40,414 bases of DNA, taken from positions 1-40,414 of the forward strand of contig JAEOTH010000190.1 in NCBI GenBank assembly GCA_016839915.1. The letters are read 5' to 3'. The DNA comes from Promethearchaeota archaeon (lineage in GTDB: Archaea > Asgardarchaeota > Lokiarchaeia > Sigyniarchaeales > SOKP01). The notes beneath the pieces were generated by a model. The model was not told the origin of the DNA, made no database searches, and saw nothing but the letters and a program-made list of their open reading frames with translations. Positions 7,640 through 15,796 of the stretch are shown here, piece by piece (position 1 is the stretch's first letter; each line of letters begins with the position of its first letter). A program made the translations under genes and the position numbers.

Positions 7640-9322
7640 TTAACGTATTTTTTTACTTTTTATATAAAAAATGACTCCAAAGATTAGAATAATACAATTT
7701 ATCGTTCCAAAAAACACTATCCAAATAGGAAAATGAGGAAAATTGGTGTAAATGTAATTAATATTATTTGCAGTGTTTACTATTGACTCCTTTAAAAATA
7801 TACCATTATAGTAGACTCTAATTGAATAATTTCCATGAGGAACAAAATTTAATACAATTTCTCCATTTTCATTAGTAGTACCAGGAGCTAGTGGTTGAAC
7901 TGTATCTTTAGATATATAGGTTCCATATAGTTGATCAAAATAATATACTTCAACACTAGCACCTACTAAGGGCATTTTAATGTTATCTGTTATTACAATT
8001 GTTAAAGACTGGTCCGAAACATAATTTATCAAAAACGGACACGTTTCTCCAGTAATCATATAGGGTATTATTATTTCAATGCCCTCAATTCCTGTAACTG
8101 AAGCATTTAGATAAAATCTTTCTACAGTTCTTTCAAATACTGAAAACGCGTCAAAAGTTTGATAAAGATGAATAGTATATTCATAGATTGATACATCCCT
8201 AAGATATATATGTCTTGGTCCTGCTATTAAAGAGGGAAAATAGATTCTCTGACGTTTATTTCTCATAGCTATAAGTCTGTCTACACCCCAAGTCTTACCA
8301 ACAGGATCTATGAATTTAAGAGTAAAATTAGATTTGAAATCTATTGAAACATAACTCCAATTTGGCGGAAAGAAATCTGACAATAATATATTAATTGAAT
8401 TGTTAACATCCAAATGATCATTAATAGTAGCAGTAATATTATTTATTAAAAGGATATGATGGCTCAATAAATCTCTATCTGGTAAATTCACAGTTAAAGC
8501 GATATATATATTATCCACAACTTGATTTTGTTCTTGGATAGTTTCCCCGAATTTTCTTCCAATTAAACTAAAATAGTAATTAAATTTAACAAGAAAATTT
8601 TTTTGTGTTTCATTCATAATTAATTTAGGTTTAGTGTATTGAGTTAAACTCCAAGTTTCAACACGCATCTCACATTCCCAAATAATATACATTGTAAAGT
8701 TGTGACCAGAACCTTGGAAATAGTCTTCATAGTCAAATATAATAAAACCATTATTATCAATTGTATAATCAATTTCATTATCTAATTCATAAAGTGCAGT
8801 TCCATTTTTAACATAAAATTCTAATAATCTACTTGGATTTAAACGGGGATGATAAATTACATATCCCTTTGATAGATTACTATATTCAACGAATAAACTT
8901 TCATTTAATCTAACTTTAATAATATTATTATCTTCAATCCCTTCATTTAAATTATCGGTTATTGCGGGTTCAAGAGTTTCTACAAATTGCATATCAAGAG
9001 GTGTCATATTCAAAGCCCCTGAATTATAATCTTCTGTAATATCAGGAAAAAGAACACTATAGTTATTAAATCCCATCTCTAATTCACTAAAATCAATATC
9101 ATATACAGATATATTTCCAAGACCTTGCTTTTCTTGAGTAAGTATAGGGTTATAATCATCCTTTGAAAAAACACTTATTTCAAGATTAGGATTGTAAATT
9201 GAAGAGTCTGAATTATTTATAATATCTCCTAAACTTAATGGAATTAATAATAGAATAATCATTAAAACGATTAAACAAATCCTTATATAAATAACCTTAT
9301 AATTCCGATTTGTATTAGGCAT
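7640..9322 (-). CDS. Large membrane-anchored surface protein
   Basis: The protein has 560 residues. An N-terminal signal or membrane segment lies at about residues 10-33 and a C-terminal transmembrane helix at about 533-555, ending in basic residues. Between them is a beta-rich extracellular region with many Asn-x-Ser/Thr sequons. Near the C-terminus is a carboxypeptidase-regulatory/Ig-like segment (PLVGASVEVYYFDQLYGTY, then NENGEIVLNF), of the same type as in the C25 protease at 3108. No catalytic motif is seen. It could be a cell-envelope or adhesion component. It lies upstream of and is probably co-transcribed with the 108-residue gene. Confidence 0.7.
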   Translation of the reverse strand: MPNTNRNYKVIYIRICLIVLMIILLLIPLSLGDIINNSDSSIYNPNLEISVFSKDDYNPILTQEKQGLGNISVYDIDFSELEMGFNNYSVLFPDITEDYNSGALNMTPLDMQFVETLEPAITDNLNEGIEDNNIIKVRLNESLFVEYSNLSKGYVIYHPRLNPSRLLEFYVKNGTALYELDNEIDYTIDNNGFIIFDYEDYFQGSGHNFTMYIIWECEMRVETWSLTQYTKPKLIMNETQKNFLVKFNYYFSLIGRKFGETIQEQNQVVDNIYIALTVNLPDRDLLSHHILLINNITATINDHLDVNNSINILLSDFFPPNWSYVSIDFKSNFTLKFIDPVGKTWGVDRLIAMRNKRQRIYFPSLIAGPRHIYLRDVSIYEYTIHLYQTFDAFSVFERTVERFYLNASVTGIEGIEIIIPYMITGETCPFLINYVSDQSLTIVITDNIKMPLVGASVEVYYFDQLYGTYISKDTVQPLAPGTTNENGEIVLNFVPHGNYSIRVYYNGIFLKESIVNTANNINYIYTNFPHFPIWIVFFGTINCIILIFGVIFYIKSKKIR

Positions 9323-9551
9323 ATTATAATGATATTGTATTTAGAACAGAAAATTAAATTAAGTTAAATAATTTTACTATAGATTTTTGGTTTTAACTCA
9401 TTTTCTTATTGCTTCGAAAAAGCTAAAAGAAATCGGAATATTTATAATTATAAAATTTTATTTGGAAAGTATTAGGTTTTAAAATAAGATAAGAATACTA
9501 CCTCTTAAAAAATTGCGTTCTTTTCGAATTATCTACAAAATGATGATATAG

Positions 9552-10931
9552 ATGACCATTAAACCAGATAAGACTAAATTTTTGGAACATCTCAACAGAG
9601 CTACAGATGAATTCATTGATAGATTCTTCGCACATACAATAACAATTTCACATAACGATGCTGATGGAATAAGTTGCCTACACATTATCCAGAATTTATT
9701 ATATAAGATGCACTTTAATTATGATTATTTTATATATAATAGATCGGTTTCTTGGGAGAATTTTTTAAAAGGTATTTTCTCAAGTAGACAAACAGATAAA
9801 AATGCATTTATTTTTACCGATGTAGGTTCTAATTTAAAAGAATTAATACCTATTATTAAAAATAGGAAGGAAATATTCTTTATTCTTGATCACCATGAGG
9901 TCGAGGATGGAATTCATTTTGATGAATTACCTGAAAATTTATTTTTCGTAAATCCAACTATTTATGGTTATGATGGACTTGAACATATTGCTGGAGCTAC
10001 CTTAACATATATGTTTGCAAAACAAGTAAATCCATCTATAATAAAACAAGGATGGTTAACAATAATTGGTATTGCTGGAGATTCATTAAAGCCAATGGAT
10101 AAATTAGAATCATTTAACCGAGAAATCTATGAAGAATTAGTTGATGAAGAACTAATTGAAGATAAAGAAGGTTTGATTCTTTTTGGTAGTATGCACGAAT
10201 CAATAAAGAATGGGTTAAAATATAGTATATTACCTTTTCTTAATCAATTTGGAGGAGAATCGGATCAGAAAATTAATTCTTTCTTAAATACATTGCATAT
10301 AGATCCAAAAACGAAATTAGTTGATTTAACTGAGTCTGAAATCCAATTAATTCAAAAAAAATCAGATATTAACAGTTTAGGGCATTATGCTATAATACCT
10401 CAAAAAACAGGTTTAATGAAGTTTGCTTTTGAACACGCTCTCTTATTGAATATCTTATGCTTTAAGAATATAAGCGCAGCCATTTCTATTATACAGTTAA
10501 AATCAATTACTCGTTATGCCAAAAATATATATTCTGAGTATATTCAGAACCTATCTGCAAATTTAAGAACACTTACGAATGAAATACCTTATTTTGAAAC
10601 CAAAAAAGCGATTTTTCTGGAAGTTAAAGGAAAAATACCCCCTAGTAATTGGTCAGATACAGCTAGTTTCAGTGCTGTGAATGAATTATTTGATCCAAAT
10701 AAAATCTTGTTTCTTGGTGGCCTCGAAAAAAAATCCGGCACAATTAAATTAAGCGTTCGATGTTCAAGAAAATATCTTGAAAAAAATAAATCAAATGGAA
10801 TAAATAAAATAATAAGTAATATAAAAAGAGAATTTGGAGGTGTCGGTGGAGGGCATAAATTAGCGGGAGGTATTAGATTATCGAAACCATCTTATAATCT
10901 TTTGAAAAAGAGAATAGATGAATTTGTCTAA
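9552..10931 (+). CDS. DHH-family phosphoesterase (archaeal RecJ-like nuclease)
   Basis: The protein has 459 residues. Its DHH domain has motif I SHNDADGIS (residue 33), motif II TDVGSN (about 89), motif III LDHHE (about 114) and motif IV GIAGDS (about 173). The C-terminal DHHA1 domain carries GGVGGGHKLAGG (about 431). Family members are manganese-dependent exonucleases or phosphodiesterases, and archaeal RecJ homologues (GAN) act with GINS at replication forks. The metal ligands appear intact. The DUF167 gene follows closely on the same strand. The start is ATG in ATAGATGACC; the upstream 230 bp holds TATA-like sequences near 9450. Confidence 0.87.
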   Translation: MTIKPDKTKFLEHLNRATDEFIDRFFAHTITISHNDADGISCLHIIQNLLYKMHFNYDYFIYNRSVSWENFLKGIFSSRQTDKNAFIFTDVGSNLKELIPIIKNRKEIFFILDHHEVEDGIHFDELPENLFFVNPTIYGYDGLEHIAGATLTYMFAKQVNPSIIKQGWLTIIGIAGDSLKPMDKLESFNREIYEELVDEELIEDKEGLILFGSMHESIKNGLKYSILPFLNQFGGESDQKINSFLNTLHIDPKTKLVDLTESEIQLIQKKSDINSLGHYAIIPQKTGLMKFAFEHALLLNILCFKNISAAISIIQLKSITRYAKNIYSEYIQNLSANLRTLTNEIPYFETKKAIFLEVKGKIPPSNWSDTASFSAVNELFDPNKILFLGGLEKKSGTIKLSVRCSRKYLEKNKSNGINKIISNIKREFGGVGGGHKLAGGIRLSKPSYNLLKKRIDEFV

Positions 10932-10957
10932 TTTATTAAATTAAATCGTTGAATAAT

Positions 10958-11254
10958 ATGAGTTCTTTTGAAAAACATGCAGATATTAATTATATTTTGA
11001 AGTTGAATGTTAAGACAAATTCTAAAAAACAAATAATTGTTAATAACGGTGATTTTTTAACAATTTTCCTAAAATCAAAGCCAATACATAATAAGGCAAA
11101 TAAAGAACTAATAAATCTAATAAAAAGGAGATTAAATATTTCATCAGACCAAATTCAAATAATCTCTGGTTCAAAGAGTCATGACAAATTGATTAGACTT
11201 AATTTTTTAGAAAATATTGAAGAACAAGATATAATAAGAAGGCTAATTGATTAG
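10958..11254 (+). CDS. DUF167 (YggU-type) protein
   Basis: The protein has 98 residues from ATG at 10958; an in-frame TTG at 10949 would add three. The sequence KLNVKTNSKKQ, then FLKSKPIHNKANKELI and ISSDQIQIISGSKSHDKLI, matches the DUF167 fold, whose function is unknown. It probably shares a transcript with the DHH nuclease. Its stop lies 1 bp from the predicted true end of the transcription factor S gene on the other strand. Confidence 0.82.
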   Translation: MSSFEKHADINYILKLNVKTNSKKQIIVNNGDFLTIFLKSKPIHNKANKELINLIKRRLNISSDQIQIISGSKSHDKLIRLNFLENIEEQDIIRRLID

Positions 11255-11255
11255 C

Positions 11256-11636
11256 TTAACTACCAATTTTTTTCATTTTCCCACATCGCAGACAGATAAT
11301 GAAGTGATTCATGACTTAAAATGATATATTTTAAATTGTCATTCCTTCATCAGCCCTACGTGTTTGTCTCGTCTCTAGGTGTGCTTTTGTATATCCACAT
11401 CCTGGACATCTAAAATTTTTAATTGTACTTCTTAAATTCTCTTCCTTCCAATCCATAACTTCAGTCAAATTAGTTACTTCATTTCTTACTGGTTGTTCAA
11501 TTTTAGTCGTTACTTTATACGCCTGAGATTCTTCTTCTTTAAATGGCTTGGTTGCCCCACACTTACATTTAAACACTTTCTTCCCATCTAAGTCTGAGGG
11601 CAACATCATACCTCCACATTCATTGCAGAATTCCAT
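11256..11636 (-). CDS. tfs: Transcription factor S (TFIIS/Rpb9/RPA12-like), interrupted by a probable BHB intron
   Basis: The uninterrupted frame gives 101 residues: an N-terminal zinc ribbon (CNECGG, then CKCG) and the first half of the C-terminal ribbon (CPGCGYTKAHLETRQTRRADEGMT). It then stops before the second cysteine pair. In the same frame, 10 codons later, the missing part appears (FIICLRCGKMKKIGS, stop at 11258-11256). Removing the 27-nt segment 11335-11309 joins ATGACAA to ATCACTTCATT and gives a 117-residue protein with a complete ribbon. The RRADEG loop holds the acidic pair that stimulates transcript cleavage by RNA polymerase. If it is not spliced, the protein is truncated and probably inactive. 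Confidence 0.85.
11309..11335 (-). other. Predicted 27-nt bulge-helix-bulge intron in the tfs mRNA
   Basis: On the minus strand, outer helix ATGAAG+GA (11350-11343) pairs with TC+CTTCAT (11307-11299, one bulged A). Central helix ATGAC (11342-11338) pairs with GTCAT (11315-11311). The bulges are AAT (11337-11335) and GAA (11310-11308). The inner helix TTAAAAT/ATTTTAA encloses loop ATATC. Cuts after the second base of each bulge remove 27 nt containing both in-frame TAA stops and keep the frame. The central helix is 5 bp where the classic motif has 4. Confidence 0.7.
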
Positions 11637-11718
11637 TTTCTAGTAAACCCATACTGAAATTGTTAACATAACTTTCTTAAAAATAATAAATTATTCCTAC
11701 CAAATATTTTTTATGCAT

Positions 11719-12693
11719 TCAAAATCGAATGTCAAAAAGGAGACCACAAAATATAACTCCAGACACAAGATCAGCGGTGGTTCCCGGATTTAGTTCTCCC
11801 TTCTTTTTTTGAAGTTCATTATCTAATTCTATTGCTAATCTTAAACCTTTATCAGATGCAATACCACCATTTTCTAATATATTTGATGCCATTTTTGATA
11901 TGTATAAAGCAGAATCAAGTCCAGATTTTCTAATGACTAGAGTATCTTGATGTAAAGATAGAATTTTAAGATAAGTATTAACTGTAGCTATATTTATATC
12001 GTTAAATTGATTAAAATTTTTAACGAAAAATGGAAATCCTTCATTAAGAATTATATTAAATCCACTTGAGTATTCTAAACTTATCAAATCATATTCTTTT
12101 GAAAGTTCAAATACTTTTTTTAGCTTAATTTTGTCTTTAATTAATTGATTAAAAGAATCTTCATCGTTGATATCATATTTTTTAATCTTTCCTAAGCCTC
12201 CAGGATTAGCTATTCTAATTGCTTGATATAAATTTAAAGTATCATCAACAGAGGCGTTCCCAATTACTTTGTTAAGATGATATTTTAAGTCTTTAATATT
12301 ATTTTGATTTTTTCTTATACAAATTAATGCTGCTGCTGCGAGAGGTGCTAGTATTAGTATATGTCCTAATATGACGTTACCTCCGCCTTGCCATCTTATC
12401 ATTTCTTCTGCAGCTTTTTTAAAGAAATGCCCTAATTCAATTGTTTTGTAATCGTCTTCATTGTTAAAAGATTTTTGGAAATTGTATTCACAAAAAACTT
12501 TAAAATTTGGTTGAATTGCAGCAATTCCCGCTATGAAATGTTCAAATCTTGTCTTTTCAAAATCCTTGCGACGATGTATATTTCCAGGTTTTGGCCAACC
12601 AACTAATTCTAATAAACTAGCTAAGCATAGGCATCTTAATAAATCATCAATGGACTTAACAGAAATATAAAAATTAGTATCTTCTCTAGACAC
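11719..12693 (-). CDS. CitG/MdcB-like triphosphoribosyl-dephospho-CoA synthase family protein
   Basis: The protein has 324 residues. The motifs WPKPGNIHRRKDFEKTRFEHF (about residue 33; signature PKPGN.HR), ILGHILILAPLAAAA, YQAIRIANPGGLG and a C-terminal NPGTTADLVSG match the CitG family. In bacteria CitG makes the prosthetic-group precursor for citrate or malonate lyases. The substrate of archaeal members is not established to my knowledge, and no lyase genes are nearby, so the role here is open. It starts at ATG, 51 bp after the eL22 gene on the same strand. Confidence 0.82.
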   Translation of the reverse strand: MSREDTNFYISVKSIDDLLRCLCLASLLELVGWPKPGNIHRRKDFEKTRFEHFIAGIAAIQPNFKVFCEYNFQKSFNNEDDYKTIELGHFFKKAAEEMIRWQGGGNVILGHILILAPLAAAALICIRKNQNNIKDLKYHLNKVIGNASVDDTLNLYQAIRIANPGGLGKIKKYDINDEDSFNQLIKDKIKLKKVFELSKEYDLISLEYSSGFNIILNEGFPFFVKNFNQFNDINIATVNTYLKILSLHQDTLVIRKSGLDSALYISKMASNILENGGIASDKGLRLAIELDNELQKKKGELNPGTTADLVSGVIFCGLLFDIRF

Positions 12694-12744
12694 AACTAAA
12701 TATATTTTTTAAACTATAAAATTATATTCTAATAAGAATAAGAG

Positions 12745-13050
12745 TTAGTAATAACTTAATTCCACAATTTTTTTCTCTTTCACAGTATATCCTTCAGTTT
12801 CAGCAGTTTTATATGAAATTGGTCTGAAATCATTATGTAACCCATTTTTATAAAGAAATTTCTTTATTCTTAGTTTTATTGCTCTTTTAGATAATTTATT
12901 TGGTATATCTACATTGATATCGTTTCCATTTCGTTCAAGTGTTATCTGGGGTAACGCTTCAGATAAGAATCTAATTAAATCAAGAACATGTTGCTCGCTT
13001 TTGAAGCTTAACTCTTTAACATTGATTATGAAAGATTTTAATTCACTCAT
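12745..13050 (-). CDS. rpl22e: Eukaryote-type ribosomal protein eL22
   Basis: The protein has 101 residues. The core ITLERNGNDINVDIP, then LSKRAIKLRIKKFLYKNGL and a final VELSYY, aligns in order with eukaryotic L22e (VTIERSKSKITV..., SKRYLKYLTKKYLKKNNL, ...LRYF). In ribosomes eL22 sits on the large subunit near the exit tunnel. The protein is absent from most archaea but is, as I recall, reported in Asgard genomes, so it supports the taxonomic placement. It is slightly shorter than the human protein and lacks its acidic tail. It is divergent from the RuBisCO gene, with a 90-bp shared promoter. Confidence 0.82.
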   Translation of the reverse strand: MSELKSFIINVKELSFKSEQHVLDLIRFLSEALPQITLERNGNDINVDIPNKLSKRAIKLRIKKFLYKNGLHNDFRPISYKTAETEGYTVKEKKIVELSYY

Positions 13051-13140
13051 AATATCATCACTCTGTATAGTAATTAAAAATATTATTAATTTTTTATGAT
13101 TTTAATATTATAATCTATCAAATAAATGTGGTGAAATAAA

Positions 13141-14421
13141 TTGGTTGACTACATAAATTTGGATTACAAACCAAGTAGTAACGATTTAATCGCGATGTAT
13201 TACGTACAAATTTCTTCAGAGTGTAGAGATTTACAGCACGCATCTGAAGAAATCGCAAAAGAAAGTTCAATAGGCACATGGACCGAAATTTCAACTTTAT
13301 CCCCCGAAATAGCCAAAAGGCTTAAACCTTCGACATTTTATATCGATCCAGAAAATAATATTATAAAGATCGCTTATCCGAAAGAGCTTTTTGAAGCAAA
13401 TAATTTACCTCAGATTTTGAGTGCTATAGCGGGAAATATTTTTGGCATGAAAGTATTAAAGAATTTAAGATTATTAGATATAAGCTTTCCAAAAGATATT
13501 GTCAATGCATATAAAGGTCCTAAATTTGGAATTGAAGGCATCAGAGAATTAGTAAATGTGAAAGATAGACCACTTCTTGGTACTATTGTAAAACCTAAAG
13601 TAGGATTAACTGAGGTTGAACATTCCCTAGTGTGTGGAGAGGCTTGGAATGGCGGATTAGATATAGTTAAGGATGATGAGAATTTAACTAGTATGACATT
13701 TAACAAGTTTGAAAAAAGAATAACAGAAACATTAAAAATTCGGGATAAAAGTGAAAAAATAACAGAAGAACGGAAGTTCTATATGCCAAATATAACTGCA
13801 CCTCTCAGTGTAATGAAAAAACGAGCTGACTTTGTTATAGCAAAAGGTGGGGAGTATGTAATGGTGGATATTGTAACAATCGGATTCTCTGCTTTACAAG
13901 AACTCCGAGATTATCTTGATGATAAAGATATCATAATTCATGCTCATAGAGCTATGCACGCGGCTTTTACTAGAAGTAAAAAGCATGGTATGACTATGTT
14001 AGCATTAGCTAAATTAATGAGACTTCTCGGTATGGATCAACTTCATACAGGAACAGTAGTAGGAAAGATGGAAGGTGGAAAGATCGAAGTTTTAGAAACC
14101 AATAAAGTTATTACACAACAAAAAATAATTGGCAATAATTTGACATTATTAAACCAAGATTGGGGAAATATTAAACCAGTATTGCCTGTTGCTTCAGGGG
14201 GTTTAAGTCCATTACATATTCCAGAATTAATTGAGATATTAGGGAAAGATATTGTTTTTCAGTTCGGTGGAGGCTGCCATGGTCATCCACAGGGAACTGA
14301 AGCGGGGGCAAGAGCTATTAGACAAGCAGTTGATGCTGTATTACAAGGTTTTGAATTAAAAGAATATGCTGAAAGGAATATCGAATTGGCAAATGCTATT
14401 ACTAAATGGGGTAAAAAATAA
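13141..14421 (+). CDS. rbcL: Ribulose-1,5-bisphosphate carboxylase/oxygenase, archaeal form III
   Basis: The protein has 426 residues. All main catalytic segments are present: TIVKPKVGLT (about 151), GGLDIVKDDEN with the carbamylated lysine and metal ligands (about 176), HRAMHAAFTR (about 267), DQLHTGTVVGKMEG (about 300), VASGGLSPLH (about 350) and FQFGGGCHGHPQGT (about 377). It is therefore a true RuBisCO, not a form IV RuBisCO-like protein. Form III enzymes convert ribulose bisphosphate from nucleotide breakdown plus CO2 into 3-phosphoglycerate. The start is TTG, 7 bases after GGTG. Ribose-1,5-bisphosphate isomerase, the preceding pathway step, is encoded convergently 11 bp away. AMP phosphorylase is not in the window. 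Confidence 0.93.
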   Translation: MVDYINLDYKPSSNDLIAMYYVQISSECRDLQHASEEIAKESSIGTWTEISTLSPEIAKRLKPSTFYIDPENNIIKIAYPKELFEANNLPQILSAIAGNIFGMKVLKNLRLLDISFPKDIVNAYKGPKFGIEGIRELVNVKDRPLLGTIVKPKVGLTEVEHSLVCGEAWNGGLDIVKDDENLTSMTFNKFEKRITETLKIRDKSEKITEERKFYMPNITAPLSVMKKRADFVIAKGGEYVMVDIVTIGFSALQELRDYLDDKDIIIHAHRAMHAAFTRSKKHGMTMLALAKLMRLLGMDQLHTGTVVGKMEGGKIEVLETNKVITQQKIIGNNLTLLNQDWGNIKPVLPVASGGLSPLHIPELIEILGKDIVFQFGGGCHGHPQGTEAGARAIRQAVDAVLQGFELKEYAERNIELANAITKWGKK

Positions 14422-14432
14422 CTCTACTGCAA

Positions 14433-15365
14433 TTATACCATTTCAGGATACATTTTTGCAAAATATTGTGATACATGACTTGAAGCAAAAATACCTGCTT
14501 CAGTGATCAATCCATCTATATATCTTCTACTTACTGTTTCGAAAGCGGGATTTAAAATTTCAATTCCTTCTGGAGGGTCTTCCCATATTTCCTGAGGGTC
14601 TCTCATTTCAATGGTTTCTAAAATACCAAGATTAGTTTCAGGATTATACTTTAATAAAGGAGATGCAACATAAAAAGGAACATGTTCTTCATGAGCTACT
14701 AATGCTAATAATCTCGACCCTATTTTATTGATAATTGTTCCTTCAGAAGTTATACTATCTGCTCCAATTATAATTAAATCAATCTGATAATGTCTCACAG
14801 CCCATCTCATAGCACTATCAACAACATGGATGACTTCAATGCCGGCTTTTAATAATTCTTGTGCTGTTTTTCTACCTTGTAATCTAGGTTGTGTTTCAGT
14901 ATTAATTGCTTTAAAATTTTTACCTTGCTTTTTAGCTTCTAAAAGAATGCCAGTGACTAAGCTTGAATGGCAATGAGTCATCACATTAAATTTCTGACCT
15001 TGCGCAGGAAAACGTCTAGCACCTATCTCAGCAATTCTTTTTTTTGAATTTTGAAGCATATCATAATATAGATTCTTATATTTTTCAATAATATCAGAAA
15101 TATATTTAGTTATTATCGATTCTTTTTCTTGTTCTAACTTATTCATGATAAACTTTAATCCATTCTTCATCGCGGGTTCTGTTGGTCTAGTTTCTATTAA
15201 AATGCCTTGTGCTTCGCATAATTTCTTAAAACACACTTCAATATTCTCACATTTTAATCTTTTGGCATAATTACTTAAAAAACTAATAGCATTAACTGCA
15301 ACATTGCTAGCACCTTGTATCTCCAAAGATTTAATCTTTTGAGCATCTTTCAATAATTGTTCCAT
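14433..15365 (-). CDS. e2b2: Ribose-1,5-bisphosphate isomerase (eIF2B-alpha-like fold)
   Basis: The protein has 310 residues of the aIF2B/MtnA superfamily. Visible motifs are ETRPTEPAMKNGL (about 58), VMTHCHSSLV with the candidate catalytic Cys (about 131), NTETQPRLQGRKTA (about 155) and IIGADSITSEGTIINKIGS with the candidate catalytic Asp (about 200). These match archaeal R15P isomerase. It supplies ribulose-1,5-bisphosphate to RuBisCO in AMP/nucleoside salvage. A methylthioribose-phosphate isomerase or aIF2B regulatory role is less likely given the THCHSS/GADSI pair and the RuBisCO neighbour. The start is ATG. Confidence 0.88.
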   Translation of the reverse strand: MEQLLKDAQKIKSLEIQGASNVAVNAISFLSNYAKRLKCENIEVCFKKLCEAQGILIETRPTEPAMKNGLKFIMNKLEQEKESIITKYISDIIEKYKNLYYDMLQNSKKRIAEIGARRFPAQGQKFNVMTHCHSSLVTGILLEAKKQGKNFKAINTETQPRLQGRKTAQELLKAGIEVIHVVDSAMRWAVRHYQIDLIIIGADSITSEGTIINKIGSRLLALVAHEEHVPFYVASPLLKYNPETNLGILETIEMRDPQEIWEDPPEGIEILNPAFETVSRRYIDGLITEAGIFASSHVSQYFAKMYPEMV

Positions 15366-15418
15366 GTCAAATTACCATATTATTATTATTATCAAATTTA
15401 ATATTGTTACGAATAAAA

Positions 15419-15598
15419 CTATTCTTTTGAAAGCTCTTCTTCATCTAACTTATAATCTTCAGTATCAATTTCAACAAAGAAACGACCGATATAACCACAA
15501 GAGCACTCATACAAATCAGGGGCAAGCCAACCTGAAACGTTGACAGCGTTTCTTAAATTTGGTTCTTTGCATCTGGGGCAAATTCTAATTCTTACCAT
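15419..15598 (-). CDS. Small zinc-ribbon protein
   Basis: The protein has 59 residues from ATG at 15598; an in-frame GTG at 15610 would add four. CPRC (about residue 7) and CSCGYIG (about 33) form a single zinc ribbon, followed by an acidic tail. The function is unknown. It lies 53 bp upstream of the isomerase gene on the same strand, so co-transcription is possible. Confidence 0.7.
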   Translation of the reverse strand: MVRIRICPRCKEPNLRNAVNVSGWLAPDLYECSCGYIGRFFVEIDTEDYKLDEEELSKE

Positions 15599-15610
15599 AT
15601 TATATAACAC

Positions 15611-15796
15611 AATTCAATCATTTTTTTAAAAAGTTTACATAATATTCTCATTTATTAAATTTTTTTATTGTGGAGACTGAAATAATTAAGTCTTATATTA
15701 TATATAACAATAAAATATTAATCTCTATGAACATAAATTCATAATAGGCTTAATATCTCAATTAACACTGATAAAGCTTTAGTAGTCCTTTTAGAG
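15611..15796. promoter_or_regulatory. Divergent promoter region upstream of uvrC
   Basis: This is an AT-rich spacer between the zinc-ribbon gene and uvrC. A strong TATA-like stretch (TATATTATATATAA) lies near 15694-15708. uvrC starts at 15797, which would leave a leader of about 60-70 bases. No damage-box-like or other repeated operator is visible. Confidence 0.4.

Noticed and set aside
11331..11636. Transcription factor S as a simple truncated pseudogene
   Set aside because: The missing zinc-ribbon half is present in the same frame right after a short segment with BHB folding, and the joined frame ends neatly at the neighbouring gene; loss of function is possible but less likely.
13141..14421. 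Form IV RuBisCO-like protein
   Set aside because: All main active-site motifs of true RuBisCO, including the carbamylated lysine region and both active-site histidine segments, are present.
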